Assembly (NCBI GenBank): GCA_034231615.1
Contig: CM067306.1
Span: forward strand, 38,645,530-38,709,529
DNA length: 64,000 bases
DNA from: Meghimatium bilineatum
Taxonomy: Eukaryota; Mollusca; Gastropoda; Stylommatophora; Philomycidae
Direction of reading: 5' to 3'
Of the stretch, positions 33,355 to 44,049 are shown piece after piece. The notes below the pieces were generated by a model that made no database searches, was not told the DNA's origin, and worked only from the letters and a program-made list of their open reading frames with translations. The stretch's first letter is position 1, and each line of letters begins with the position of its first letter. The position numbers and the translations under genes are program-made.

Positions 33355-33605
33355 CTCCCTGGCGTTAAGCTGTTCGCCTTGTGTTCAAGAGGTCACGGGT
33401 TCGAATCCGGCTCTTGTCGTCTTGTTTATAGGTGGAATTTTTCGGGGATCCATGTGGATTATCACTTGAAGCTACGGAGTTACGTGCTAAGTTATGTTAC
33501 GGAGTTAAGTTATGAGTGGTACTCTCGGCAGGCGGCGTGCCGCTTCGTTGAGAGGGATGGAGTACATATGGGAAACCGAGTACAGTGAAGTCAATCTTCT
33601 ACGGC
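33355..33605 (+). mobile_element. SINE C, tRNA-derived
   Basis: The tRNA-like head ggcgttaagctgttcgcctt leads to the B box gggttcgaatccggctc. A body with ctacggagttacgtgctaag and a tail block cggcgtgccgcttcg, then gggatggagtacatatggg, follow. The head resembles a pol III promoter, but the sequence is not a functional tRNA gene. Two other copies in the window share body and tail (35185) or head (5494). Confidence 0.82.
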
Positions 33606-33869
33606 TTTTAAACCATTTTTAAACTTCTTACTACACTCATGGCAGGTCACATTGCTGCTAATATATACTCATCTAAAGGGCGTAGGTAACACACGGGCAT
33701 TCCAAATTCTCTTGAAAACACATAGAATACTTAAATATGAGACAGTGTCCAGATAAGTACAGATAAGGGAGAAAATGGGCAGCAGAATGAACACGATAAA
33801 CACTCATTAACTCCACCACACCGGCATATCAATCTTATTATAGAAAAGTCTAGGGAATTCTCAACTGGT

Positions 33870-34900
33870 CTGCACAATGTTTCATGGATTACTCATTAGA
33901 GTTTGACTGCGTCTAACACCAGAAGGGAGATAATGAACAACTGGGGTGTCCCAAGAAATCTGAGTCATCTAATAGAAGAATTTTACCACGATCAAAAGGC
34001 TGAGGCTGCAATGAAGTTAGAGGACGATCTCTCACAGTGGTTTAAGGTACAGAGTAAAGACAGGAATACCAGGCTGAAAAATCGGTGGTTTTGAATCCTT
34101 GAACTACGCTACGCAGACGACACTGTGCTTCTTTCAAATGATATAAAGGGATTGGAACAACTAATCTAGAACACAAAGCAATATAGCGAATCACACAATT
34201 TATACTTAATCGCGCGCAAAAAAATCAAAAATCATGTCAACAGAGATAACAACACAACCAAAAATCAGAATATACATTACGGAGATAGAATGTGTGGATA
34301 AATTCGAATACTTAAGAACATACATCAACGGTGCAAGAGACTGAAGCAGAGATGGAGAAGAGATTAGCAAAGACATATTGTAAAATAGCACGTTTGAAAA
34401 ACATAAAAGAGACAACAAAATAAAAATGAAACTGCTAATGCTAAGAATTTTTAATTTCGGGTTGCAACATACGGCTGTGAAACATGGACTCCTAGTAAAA
34501 TGCGTAAAAGAAGATCAGCACCTTTGAGATGAAATGATACAGAAAGATACTTACAATATCATGGGAGGGAAAACAAGAGAAACTCAGATATTATAAACAT
34601 ATTGAAGATTCCAGAGTCTTGGTTACTAGACCCAGTAGCAAAAAAAAAACTTACACCTGATTGGTCATATGAAGAGACACACCTGTTTAGAAAGACAAAT
34701 AATGGAGGGAAGAGCACTTGGGAGGATGAGAAAGGGCAGACAAAGAAGACGATGTACTGACGACATTAAAGATAACATAAATACGTCGTTGGAAAATGCA
34801 AGCTGTATGGCCAAAGACAAAAAAAGGTTCATGGAGTTCATTAAGAAGACAACGTTCTGAAGAGAATACTTCACATGACATACCAACACGCCATGACATA
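33870..34900 (+). mobile_element. RTE-like LINE remnant including the YADD box
   Basis: In order: MDYSLEFDCV (RT palm start), MNNWGVPRNLSHLIEEFYHD, an internal loss, then ELRYADDTVLLSND at about 34104-34145 with the catalytic DD. After that YGCETWTPSKM, LTPDWSYEETHLFRK and RMRKGRQRRRCTDDIKDN. Numerous stops and shifts. It is the only RTE-like copy here that keeps the YADD motif. Confidence 0.88.
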
Positions 34901-35184
34901 GGCAGTAAAAATAAAGCACACATGCTAATTTGATGAACACTGTGAAAACAAAATATATTTTGAACCCCAGAAATCTGTGCCAAACTGAGAAGAGATGACC
35001 GGGTCCCCGGGCGAATGTTTCTAAACATATTAAGGGACACCACATTCCAAATAAGCTTGATTTATATCTTTCACGGGGCGTCAACATTCCTAGTTTCGAC
35101 TCTGCCAAAAATTAAGAACATTATGTCTCTTGTATTTTATCTCTTGTTTCCTTTCTTAGTCCGACTTGCCTATCGTAGTCCCAA

Positions 35185-35890
35185 TTCCCTTGGCGCAGTG
35201 GTTAATCCGTTCGCTTTGTGCCGAAGAAGTCACTGGTTCGAATACAGTTCGTGACGTCTTGTTCTTACCGGTGATGGTTTTTTCCCCAGAGAATTCTGCG
35301 TATTATCGCTTGAAGATATGAATTTATGCGCTATGAATGGTAGGCCTACTCTAGTCTGCCTACTACTAAAAGCGATTCGGTGCTGTTAGAACAGACCTGG
35401 TTCAATTCCCGTCAGTTGTAAGAATTATGTTCATTTATCCTCATGCTTCCTACTTGAATTTACGTAGCTATTATTTGAAGCAACATTCTTCTGTCTCTAT
35501 GTTATTTATATTTACAAGAAGACCTATCGGCCCTTGTGTACGAATATGCATGTTCTGTGTTTGTGTTCCTGAGGATACTTTAATACTTGTACGGGATGTT
35601 CGTTAATGTTGTAATAGTCCTTGTTTCGATTGGTCTGTTCTCAGTGACGTGAGTACACAGACTGAAAGTCTTGACGAGACCACATCTTTTTTTGAGGATG
35701 TGGTTGGTCAAGTACGGAAAACCTGTTTACTTGTGTTGCAAACCGATTCGGTGCTGCTAGAACAGACCTGGTTCAATTCCCGTCAGTTGTAAACTACTCT
35801 GGTCTGACGGCGCGCCGCTTATTTGCGATGGATGGAGAATATATGAGATATCCTGAGTACAATGCTATCAATCCTTTACTCCTTTGTTAG
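35185..35890 (+). mobile_element. SINE C interrupted by a 435-bp insert
   Basis: The head at 35185-35250 is ggcgcagtggttaatccgtt with B box ctggttcgaatacag, and the body at 35250-35358 includes tattatcgcttgaagatatg. The tail resumes at 35794 with ctactctggtctgacgg, gcgcgccgcttatttg and gatggagaatatatg. Between them lies the insert at 35359-35793. Confidence 0.82.
35359..35793. mobile_element. 435-bp element with 49-bp terminal direct repeats
   Basis: Flanked by ctactctagtctg (35346-35358) and ctactctggtctg (35794-35806), a 13-bp target duplication with one mismatch. Near each end is the same 49-bp sequence, 35373-35422 and 35744-35792, containing cgattcggtgctg and the B-box-like ggttcaattcccg. 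The interior has gacctatcggccc and tgtgttcctgaggatac, which recur at 37420-38250. No coding capacity. Confidence 0.75.
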
Positions 35891-36261
35891 TCCTCTTAAG
35901 TTCTAATTCGCAACGACATGTGTAAATTCCGACACGTGTAAATTCAAACAAGTGAAAGACACAAATGAATTCAAACACGCACAAAGAGACATGTAAATTC
36001 AAGCACGCACGACACATCAAAATGAACATTTTACTTTAAAACCCCTCTTGCGCCGGTGATACTTACTAGATTGTGTGAAATCAGCGAACCGTGTCTCTCT
36101 TGATAATTGCACGCATGCACGCCTGTCACGTAATACGTTTTCAGAACTTTGGTACAAATCTATCAAGGCAGAAATACAGTCATAGACGAGACATTAGTGA
36201 GGGGCGGTTATCCAGTAATCTTTCTGTTTGCATCTAGTTGTCATTAGAAGGTATTTTGGCT

Positions 36262-36320
36262 AACAGTCTAACATCATCATCATCAAGTGCCGTCTCCGCA
36301 ACGAAGGTTGGCTGCAACGG
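36262..36320 (-). mobile_element. RTE-like LINE 3' tail fragment
   Basis: catcatcatcatcaagtgcc then gaaggttggctgcaacg is identical in layout to the 3' end at 37480-37530. This is only the last about 55 bp of the element. Confidence 0.8.
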
Positions 36321-36379
36321 TCCAACAGTAAAATGACTACTTTGACTTTCGGGTGATTTTAAACGATTATGACTTTTGT

Positions 36380-36600
36380 GGACTCATCATGTGACATATT
36401 ATTTCCAGAACGTGGTCATCCTTATAGATTCTCCGAACGCTCCGAGATTCTGGGTGAGTTTATCTGCCACAGCTAGAGACGTGACATATCAATGTACCAT
36501 TGTCGTCTTGGACGCCCTCTCTTCCCCTGCTGCCGTTAATTCTACAGTAGCTATTAATCATTCCATACTGTTATGTCTCTTTATATAATCAACAAATAAA
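36380..36600 (-). mobile_element. LINE 3' coding remnant
   Basis: The minus strand reads DYIKRHNSMEWLIATVEL then LAVADKLTQNLGAFGESIRM, ending TTFWK. This is the pattern of the last 60 residues of RTE-like ORFs, with decayed codons. Confidence 0.65.
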
Positions 36601-37415
36601 CTCAGCTGTCTTGCTAAGATGTTGCTGTGAAGGATCCAACCCTCTTAGGCGTTTATTGATCTTAATACTTATTGATTTTTCTGTTTAGCTTCCATGACAT
36701 ACATAAAATTCTTCTGTTGCATCTCATTTCGAAAGCAGCAATTTTCTTTGCTATTGTTTTATTTAATGTTATTGACTTCACAACCGTATTTTGCTACTAG
36801 AAATACGCATGTTCTGATTATTAATAGTTTGGCTATGCTACTGGTACCCTGTCAAAGATTTTTCAAGTTTCAATGTCGCCATTGTAATTCTTCTCTTGAT
36901 TTCGACAGTTCAGTATTTTGTTGACAAACATTGAAAATCAAGATCAAAGACAAATGGATAACTTTAGAATGTTGTTTTCCGATTAACCAATATATCTTTT
37001 TGAGTCGAGATGAATTCCAGCTACAGAATAATTCTGTGCGCAGATCCACTATAGCGGCGTCACTAAAGTCTCATGATTGCTCACTGAGTACATGATACTT
37101 TGTGTTGTTAACAAGCCAAATTTTGATCGGCCAAGATACATGACACTTTTGGGGAATCTGCGGGTGGACAGTTCTGAGATGGGCTTAGTTTTTAAAAATC
37201 ATAATCAACATATAACCATTTAGTTTTAGATGATCTCTGTTTTACCCCAGCCCTCGTGCCAGTAACCGTTGTTTGTTGACACTGTGTTCATATATCCAGA
37301 TTACCTGTTTTGATTAGTACAGGTGGGACTTTGACATCACAAAACTCTATATTAATTTGTTCTCAACTAATCTCAACCGAGGTAAATGAATAAGCAATGC
37401 TGGAAAAATCCAATT
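36601..37415. other. Unassigned stretch
   Basis: No gene recognised. 37020-37085 (aataattctgtgcgcagatc) is a partial copy of the 7425/63290 dispersed repeat. Confidence 0.45.
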
Positions 37416-37479
37416 GCTTCAAGACCTATTGGTCCTTGTAGTACGAATGCGGATGTTATATGTTTGTGTTACTGAGGAT

Positions 37480-37968
37480 CATCATCATCATCAAGTGCCG
37501 TCTCCGCAACGAAGGTTGGCTGCAACGTATCTCCAACATCTCCTGTCTCTTGTCTTGGTGGTGCACTCTGCTAGACTGTAACCTGTCCATCGTGTAATGT
37601 TACTCTCCCACTTGTATCTCTGCCTACCTCTTGCTCGCTTCCTTTTGACTTTACCCTCAAGTAAGGTCTTCAATAGGGTGTCATGTCTTTTAATGTGTCC
37701 AAAGTATTTTATTTGCCTGATCTTTATTTCTCTTAGTAGTTCTTTCTTCATATTAAGTGTCTTTAGCACCTCTTTATTTGTTTTCTTCTCTTTCCATGAT
37801 GTTCTCCCTATTCTTCTATATACCCACATCTCAAAGGCATCAATTTTGTCTTCTAATTGTTTATTTAGTGACCATGTTTCTGAGCCATACATTAATATGG
37901 AATAGATGTAGCATTTTATAATTCTCATTTTTAACTTGTTTGTAATTTGTTTAGATATTAATAATTTC
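37480..37968 (-). mobile_element. RTE-like LINE, 5'-truncated, with TSD
   Basis: The minus-strand frame 37928-37491 has YGSETWSLNKQLEDK, WVYRRIGRTSWKEKKTNKEV, IKRHDTLLKTLLEGK, RARGRQRYKWE and RRCWRYVAANLRCGDGT, then a (GAT)n tail. The frame is open throughout, so the copy is young. The 11-bp duplication TTACTGAGGAT (37469-37479 and 37969-37979) delimits 489 bp. Confidence 0.95.
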
Positions 37969-37988
37969 TTACTGAGGATACTTCAATA

Positions 37989-38101
37989 TAAAACTGAACA
38001 AAAATAAATATGTGTTACCGAAATAAGTCATATAACAACTTAACAACGAGACACAGTGTTCTGTTTGGGGTTGGTACCCGACACTGGAACATTTATCCCT
38101 C
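37989..38101. mobile_element. 113-bp insertion flanked by a 13-bp direct repeat
   Basis: GGATACTTCAATA at 37976-37988 and 38102-38114 brackets it. The inner words gtgttaccgaaataagtcat and cttaacaacgaga recur at 53985-54045, and acccgacactggaa recurs near 29895. It appears to be a small dispersed element. Confidence 0.7.
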
Positions 38102-38399
38102 GGATACTTCAATACTTGTACGGAATATTCGCTGTTGTAATAGTCATTGTCTCGATTGGTCTGTTCTCAGTGACTTTTGTACAGATTTGAATGTCTTGAC
38201 AAAATTGTATATTAAGTTAGTCAAGTACGGAAAAACCCGTACGGAAAAACCCGTATAAAAGTCCCAAGAATTTTTAGGTGACACTCATTCGTCACGCAGC
38301 TTGAAGGAACACGTTTTCCAAATATGGGATGCTGATTGCCCGAAAGAGTTGACGCAATGTGCCAGGCATAAGTGGATATAAGACATTTATTAATGAGAA

Positions 38400-38525
38400 A
38401 TCTAGCCTCCTAAAATGACTAATTTGATTATTCTATTGATTTTCATTGGCTGTTATACAAAGTATAACCATAGTGACCAATAAAAAGCATTGGAAATAGA
38501 CAAATATTCATTATGATGAAGCGCG
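38400..38525. mobile_element. Palindromic MITE core, copy 4
   Basis: attgattttcattggctgtt faces gaccaataaaaagcattgg around a short loop with atacaaagtata. It resembles the core of 15903-16125. Confidence 0.5.
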
Positions 38526-38529
38526 GGAG

Positions 38530-38640
38530 CCTAGTTGATAATAAGCTTGCTTACTATCACCGGGTTAAATCATGTCAGGTTCGAAACCACGCCCGGACAC
38601 AAACAATCAGGTTGTGATTTCTCGATTAATACAACTCCTC
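38530..38640 (+). repeat. tRNA-like sequence
   Basis: gttgataataagcttgctta then caggttcgaaaccacgccc resemble A- and B-box regions. No complete cloverleaf can be drawn, so it is probably a tRNA-derived repeat rather than a tRNA gene. Confidence 0.4.
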
Positions 38641-38811
38641 TAGTCAATTCAACTGTAAATTAGAACATGACACATGAGTTAAGGGAGGTAAACACAGAAA
38701 GGAAGGGAACTGAATATCAGACCTGGCAGTTGCTTCGGTAGTACATAGATAATTATTCTCATCCCCGACGGTAGGTTGCTGCCATTGGACCTACCTTTAC
38801 CGTTACTATTA

Positions 38812-39000
38812 TTAAGTCTTGATTTACTATTATTAAATGTTGATTTACTATTATTAAGTATTGATTTACTATTATTAAATCTTGATTTACTATTATTAAG
38901 TCTTGATTTACTTTTATTAAGTCTTGATTTACTATTATTAAGTCTTGATTTACTATTATTAAGTCTTGATTTACTATTATTAAGTCTTGATTTACTATTA
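38812..39000. repeat. Minisatellite, 21-bp unit, nine copies
   Basis: Unit attattaagtcttgatttac plus t, nearly perfect except for two or three units. Seven codons long, it gives IVNQDLI-type open frames that are by-products. Confidence 0.96.
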
Positions 39001-39039
39001 GCCTATGTGGTCGTATGGATTGGGTCATGCGAAAATGCA

Positions 39040-39215
39040 CAGCCGATAAATATTGTGGTATCGAATGTAATAAAGTCTGGAAGATCTCGACTTTGCAGAC
39101 GACCTAGCGTTACTTAGTTCAACTCACGAATATGCCCAAGAAAAAACAAACTGCCTTCAATTATTCTCTGCACAACTTGGGCTTGAAATCAACACATCCA
39201 AGGGGTTCAAAGGGA
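39040..39215 (+). mobile_element. LINE reverse-transcriptase fragment with FADD box
   Basis: The frame reads LEDLDFADDLALLSSTHEYA then FSAQLGLEINTSK. This is the catalytic FADD motif and following block of a CR1/Nimb-like non-LTR reverse transcriptase. About 50 codons remain. It abuts the array at 39228. Confidence 0.85.
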
Positions 39216-39227
39216 ACGCAATGCTCT

Positions 39228-39632
39228 AGGCGGAGATTGTCCTGTTAAAAAATTGATTGTCATGTTGCAAAAGAGACTGTCATGTTACACGAAAAATTGT
39301 CCTGTTACAAAAGTGATTGTCATGTTACACGAGAGATTGTCCTTTTATAAAAGTGATTGTCATGTTACACGAGAGATTGTCCTTTTACAAAAGTGATTGT
39401 CATGTTACACGAGAGATTGTCCTTTTACAAAAGTGATTGTCATGTTACACGAGAGATTGTCCTTGTACAAAAGTGATTGTCATGTTACACGAGAGATTGT
39501 CCTGTTACAAAAGTGATTGTCATGTTACAGGAGAGATTGTCCTGTTACAAAAGTGAATGTCATGTTACACGAGAGTTTGTCTTGTTACAAAAGTGATTGT
39601 CATGTTACACGAAAGATTGTCATGTGATATTT
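39228..39632. repeat. Minisatellite, 40-bp dimer of a SINE B-like 20-mer
   Basis: About ten units made of two related 20-mers, attgtcctgttacaaaagtg and attgtcatgttacacgagag. Both resemble the SINE B segment attgtcctgctacaagagag. Confidence 0.93.
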
Positions 39633-39937
39633 TGATTGTGCTGAATCCAAAAATCACATTGGTTTTGCTCAATCAGGTCAGGTTTTTTATCTAGCACCAC
39701 ATGATGTTTTTTTAATAGGTGGGTTATATTCCATGTCAAATCAATCAGTAAAACGACAATTGATTTTCACACATTTGATCAAAAGTGTGTTTTTTTCGAT
39801 TTAAAAGGACAAATGATCAAGAAAGCAAGTATTTTATTGTCACATGTATGGATATTTTCACGCCATATGTTGCAAAATTCCTTAATCTATCTTGGAATAT
39901 ACAAATTATGAAGATTTCATATTTTTAAATTTCACAT

Positions 39938-41510
39938 ACTTTTTTACCACAATGAGCTTAATGATCTTGTTCGTGATCTCAATTTGTCGAAGTCCTCAGC
40001 TGAACTCTTGGCATCCAGATTAAAAGAAAAGACCCTCCTGTCTGTACACACATCACTTTTTATCGCAACATGCATCAAGAGTTCCTCAATTTTTTCTTTG
40101 AAGAGAAGGACATGGTGTACTGTACATACGAGTATATTGTTCATCTTCTGCAGAAGCTTGGAGTGCAACATTATGAATCCAGAGATTGGAGACTGCTCAT
40201 TGACATCTGCAATAGATCACTAAAATGTGTTCTGCTTCACAATGGCAATTAAACAGGCCTCTGTTGAGTTCTTCCCCTTAAGTAACCAGGCTCACGGATG
40301 AGAAACGGTTCGGTACCCAATGGGCACAGGCACAGCATGTCCAATTACACGAGGCAAGTTCATAGACAGTGGAACACCTCGTTCGAGTCAGACGAGAGCA
40401 AAAAATCGTCTGGGCGAAGAGTCTCCACTACGCGTGCCTGGAGACAGATATAGAGGCTGTCACAGGCTAAGGGTAGCACACCCGAATTGTCAAGGCATGC
40501 CGAAATCGGATGTGCTAGGCCTACAAGGCGCATAACGGTGGCACAACGTAATCACGCTCCCGGCGGAAATCGCACGGATATCCGTGATGGTTACAATGGA
40601 GCGAACGAAAAACAAACAAACAACAATGGCAATCAGTTTGCTTCTGTACCCCTTGCTCACTCGACTACACTGAAGGAGAAGTATGAAGCGGTGAAGTATG
40701 TGCTGGATAAAGTTTCTTATTATCAGCACGAGTGGTATATTTGTGTTGTCTTGGAGATGGTGAATTTCCTATTGGGACAACAGTCTGACTTTACAAAGTA
40801 CCCCTGCTTTCTGTGCATGTGGGATAGTACGGACAGGTCTCAGTACTATGCCAAAAAGGACTGGCCTGCACGAGAGGAATTGGTGCCTGGTAGATCAAAG
40901 AACATCGTCAACAATCCTCTGGTAGATAGAAACAAGATACTATTCCCACTGCTGCATATCAAGCTTGGCTTGATTAAACAGTTCACCAAAGCCCTGGACA
41001 AGGATGGTGGCTGCTTCACTTACTTGTGCCGCGCTTGTCCAGGATTAACTATAGAGAGGTTGAAAGGTGGCATTATTGATGGTCCTGAAGTTCGTCAGCT
41101 CATCAGAAATCCTGAATTTAAAAAATAAATGAAAAAAAATTGCAATTGGAAGCATGGAATGCCTTTGTTCTGGTTGTGAAGAATTTTTTGAGCAACACCA
41201 CAGCCTGTAACTATGAAGAAGTTATCAAAAATATGCTGACTGCTTCCAAAAACCTTGGATTCAACATGAGCATAAAAATGCATTATTACTTTCTCGCATA
41301 TGGATCGGTTTCTCGAGAATCTTGTATCAATGAGTGACGAGCAGGGAGAGAAGTTCCATCAGGACATAAAAGATATGGAGACCATGTATCAATTAGTTGG
41401 GATACAGTAATGATGGCTGATTACTGCTGGACTCTGAAGAGAGACATCCCTGCTGCTGAACACTCGAGAAAGTCGAAGAAATTGAAGTTTATGTCTTGAA
41501 TTTTGCTCAG
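39938..41510 (+). pseudogene. Uncharacterised multicopy invertebrate protein family, broken
   Basis: Pieces in order: LNDLVRDLNLSKSSAELLAS and HQEFLNFFFEEKDMVYC with LLQKLGVQHYESRDW and SLKCVLLHNGN (to 40249). A SINE insertion follows, then QFASVPLAHSTTLKEKYEAV, FLLGQQSDFTKYPCFLCMWD, NKILFPLLHIKLGLIKQFTK and ALDKDGGCFTYL (to 41128). After a frameshift in a poly-A run come LEAWNAFVLVVKNFL, then DEQGEKFHQDIKDMETMYQ and MMADYCWTLKRD (to about 41500). I recognise this as a family repeated many times in arthropod and mollusc genomes, of unknown function and presumably carried by a mobile element. Conserved features visible are the CFLCMWD cysteine pair, the PLLHIKLGL block and the E-Q-G-E-x-F-H-Q-D block. 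At least three breaks make it non-functional. Confidence 0.8.
40250..40622 (+). mobile_element. SINE D (373 bp) with 11-bp TSD
   Basis: A non-coding insert ending in cgaaaaacaaacaaac, bounded by ACAATGGCAAT at 40239-40249 and 40623-40633. The middle holds gccgaaatcggatgtgctag, which recalls the SINE A/B head, and tcacgctcccggcgg. No other copy is visible in this window. Confidence 0.85.
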
Positions 41511-41519
41511 TGATGACAT

Positions 41520-42195
41520 AATTTACATGTCCTTTCCTTTTTCAATGTCTTCTCTTCATTTATATAATTCCATGTTTGTAACATTTAATAAATAGATTAC
41601 GTTAAATACTTTTTATGTGAGAAATTTAACACATAAACCAACTAATAATATCACCAACATGTAGTTATGAATAGAAGTCTATAGTCAGAGAATATAATTT
41701 TTTAAAGTTAATTTAGAAAAAAAAAAAAACGTTTCCTGATTGCGAAAAATTGATGTCATTTTTGGTTTCAGTGGCACAAAATGCTCTTAATTCAGTTAAA
41801 TAAATATAGACAACTATCAACTTTATTTTTTTGGGTGTAAACTAGTGTTATAGGAGAAGTGTAAATCATTCAAATGTGTTGCGACTCGCGAACTACCTAT
41901 CTTCGATACAGAACAAAATGGCGCTTCGACTACTCCAGATAACGGTTAATTTGACAGCGTAGAATGACACCCAAAAGGCAACAGCATGGAATGTCCATCC
42001 CTAGACAAAAAGTCTGTGACGGCGCACGAGGCGGAAGAAGCGATATAGGATTAACGGCTCAAACAGCGAAACAGCAGTGTGTGACGCTTCAGAGGCAAGT
42101 TCAGGGCATAACAATAAGTGTTGATTGGCCATCGTGAAAAAGACTAGCACCTTACCACTTACACGCCAAAGCTAAGCAACGGATCAACAACATCT
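41520..42195. other. Unassigned stretch
   Basis: AT-rich to about 41870 and possibly flanking sequence of the multicopy family. 41890-42190 is GC-richer (cgcacgaggcggaagaagcg) and may be the 5' UTR of the following LINE. Confidence 0.45.
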
Positions 42196-42204
42196 AAAGA
42201 TTAG

Positions 42205-43030
42205 AAAGGAACATATCAGAATAGGAACATGGAATGTTAGAACACTACATAAGTCAGGGAAGTTATAAAACTTAATATTAGAAGCAGAAGCAATAAATGT
42301 AGATACTCTAGGAGTAGCAGAGACATGATGGAAAGATACTGGGTACACAAGAGAAGAAAGGTTGAGTCTTATATATTCAGAAGGAAATTACCATAAAGGG
42401 CGTAGGATTACTGATCAAGAAAGAAGTAGAAAAATATATCAGCGAGTACTGGACATATAATGACAAAATGATGATGCTAAAAGTCAAAGCAAAACCGTTT
42501 GATCTGGCCATTATACAAACATACGCACCAACTGCAGATTATACTGAAGAAGAAATAGAACAGTACTACGAAGACCTACATTAACTACTCAAACCAGTAA
42601 AGTCAACATACATTGTAAAAGTCATGGGAGACATGAATGCAAATATAGAGAACGGAAGATACAAAGTGGGCAATTGTTGGGCGCGCATTGTATGGCAATT
42701 TGGACTAGGCACAAGAAATGACAGAGGAGAAAGACGCATACAGTTCTGTGAGGAGAACAACATGACCATATCTAATACATTCTTTGAAAATAAAAATAGA
42801 AGATTATATACATGAAAAAGTCCTGGAGACAAAAAGAGGAACAACATATATTATATTATGATCAACGACAGATTTAGAAATAGTGTCAAGAATACTAAAA
42901 CATATCCACGAACAGATATCAACTCTGACCATAACCCACTGTTGTGCAAAATACATGTCAAACTTAAAAGATAGAACATAGAAGAATTCAAGATCCACAG
43001 AAAAGCTCATCAGCACTAAAACAACCAGAC
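42205..43030 (+). mobile_element. RTE-like LINE 5' part with endonuclease domain
   Basis: Apurinic-endonuclease-type domain blocks in order: IGTWNVRTLHKSGK (42223 on), LGVAET, GLLIKKEVEKYISEYWTYND, MLKVKAKPFDLAIIQTYAPT (42475-42535), VMGDMNANIENG (42620), FGLGTRNDRGERRIQFCEEN, RLYT, and NSDHNPLL (42925). These are the hallmark motifs of an EEP endonuclease at the N-terminus of RTE-like ORFs. Frameshifts lie near 42400 and 42585, and stops near 42815 and 42975. The reverse transcriptase is not found directly downstream. Confidence 0.9.
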
Positions 43031-43655
43031 ATACAACAAAAACAGCTACTTACCCAAAATGCAATTATTAGCAGTAGTGTTGTTTAATAAATGTTGTACT
43101 GTCTATGACGTCATAGAAATTTGCACTAAACACCCCAATTCATGTGACGTAGAGTCGCCACAAATGTAAATGAGTATAATTTGACTACATAAACACCCTG
43201 TATTACTTGATTTAAACATATTAAATGTACAATTTTTTAACTGTTGGGAGAACCGATTCACAAAAAGCAAAATGACTAATCCAGACAAGAAAAAACAATA
43301 TCTACAAACTAGAACGTAGAGATTAATAGTCTTCCAAATGAGAACAGAACACACGAAATAAAGAAGCATTTCATAAAGGTAAACCCCACACAACAACCAA
43401 ACTAATACAGTTATGCCATAAAAATCGAACAATATGCTGATGGAATGTATAAGGTCTTTTCTCATAGGGAGAAACGTGTTACCAAATCCTACACAAAGCA
43501 TTAACAATACTCCACCATGGTTTCCATATGTTTAAAACTATTTATGCCCAAATCAGTGGTTCATATATTGTGCACACACTACTAATATATGCTGCATTTA
43601 AAAGAATACTACCTTTCTATAAATTTGTATTACCTGTTTCCAATTATCAGCATTC
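43031..43655. other. Unassigned AT-rich stretch
   Basis: I see no gene or repeat with a partner in the window. Confidence 0.5.
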
Positions 43656-43659
43656 ATGA

Positions 43660-43790
43660 ATTGCATCACCGAAGTCGGTACATTGAGCAAATAAAACGCC
43701 AACAACGTATTTACGTTCTCTCCACAACTTTAGTGTAAAAATACTGCTACAAGAGAGGCCCAGTTGGAAAGTCAACGACATAAAAATAAA
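43660..43790 (+). mobile_element. SINE B, diverged
   Basis: accgaagtcggtacattgag, caaataaaacgccaacaacg, acgttctctcc and tgctacaagagaggcccag follow SINE B order, with a degraded 3' end. Confidence 0.75.
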
Positions 43791-44049
43791 TTGCACATTA
43801 ACAAAATATATGCAATAGCTAACTGTATTGTAATTCTTCTAGTGTAATTTTTAGTTGAGTTTTCTCACTCTAATAACTAAAGCGATGAGGGTACTTAAAC
43901 GTTTTGTGCATAGTAAAATTATACATTTTATTTTTCCAGTAATGTTGCTGATCACTCCACTATACTTCCCACTGTCGTAAAAAATGGACAAGTTACTTTT
44001 TTTTAATGCAGTAAAAGATTTGCAGCAAAATTATTGTCGCTACTGTTAT

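Larger units (their letters stand above)
37420..38250. mobile_element. Second copy of the 35359 element interior, split twice
   Basis: gacctattggtccttgtagt, gtgttactgaggat, then caatacttgtacgg and tctcgattggtctgttctca match the interior of 35359-35793 in order. Two later insertions (37480-37968 and 37989-38101) separate the pieces. Confidence 0.8.

Noticed and set aside
33362..33425. tRNA gene candidate
   Set aside because: A- and B-box-like words are present, but the acceptor stem does not pair, and the sequence continues into a body shared with another dispersed copy, so it is a SINE head.
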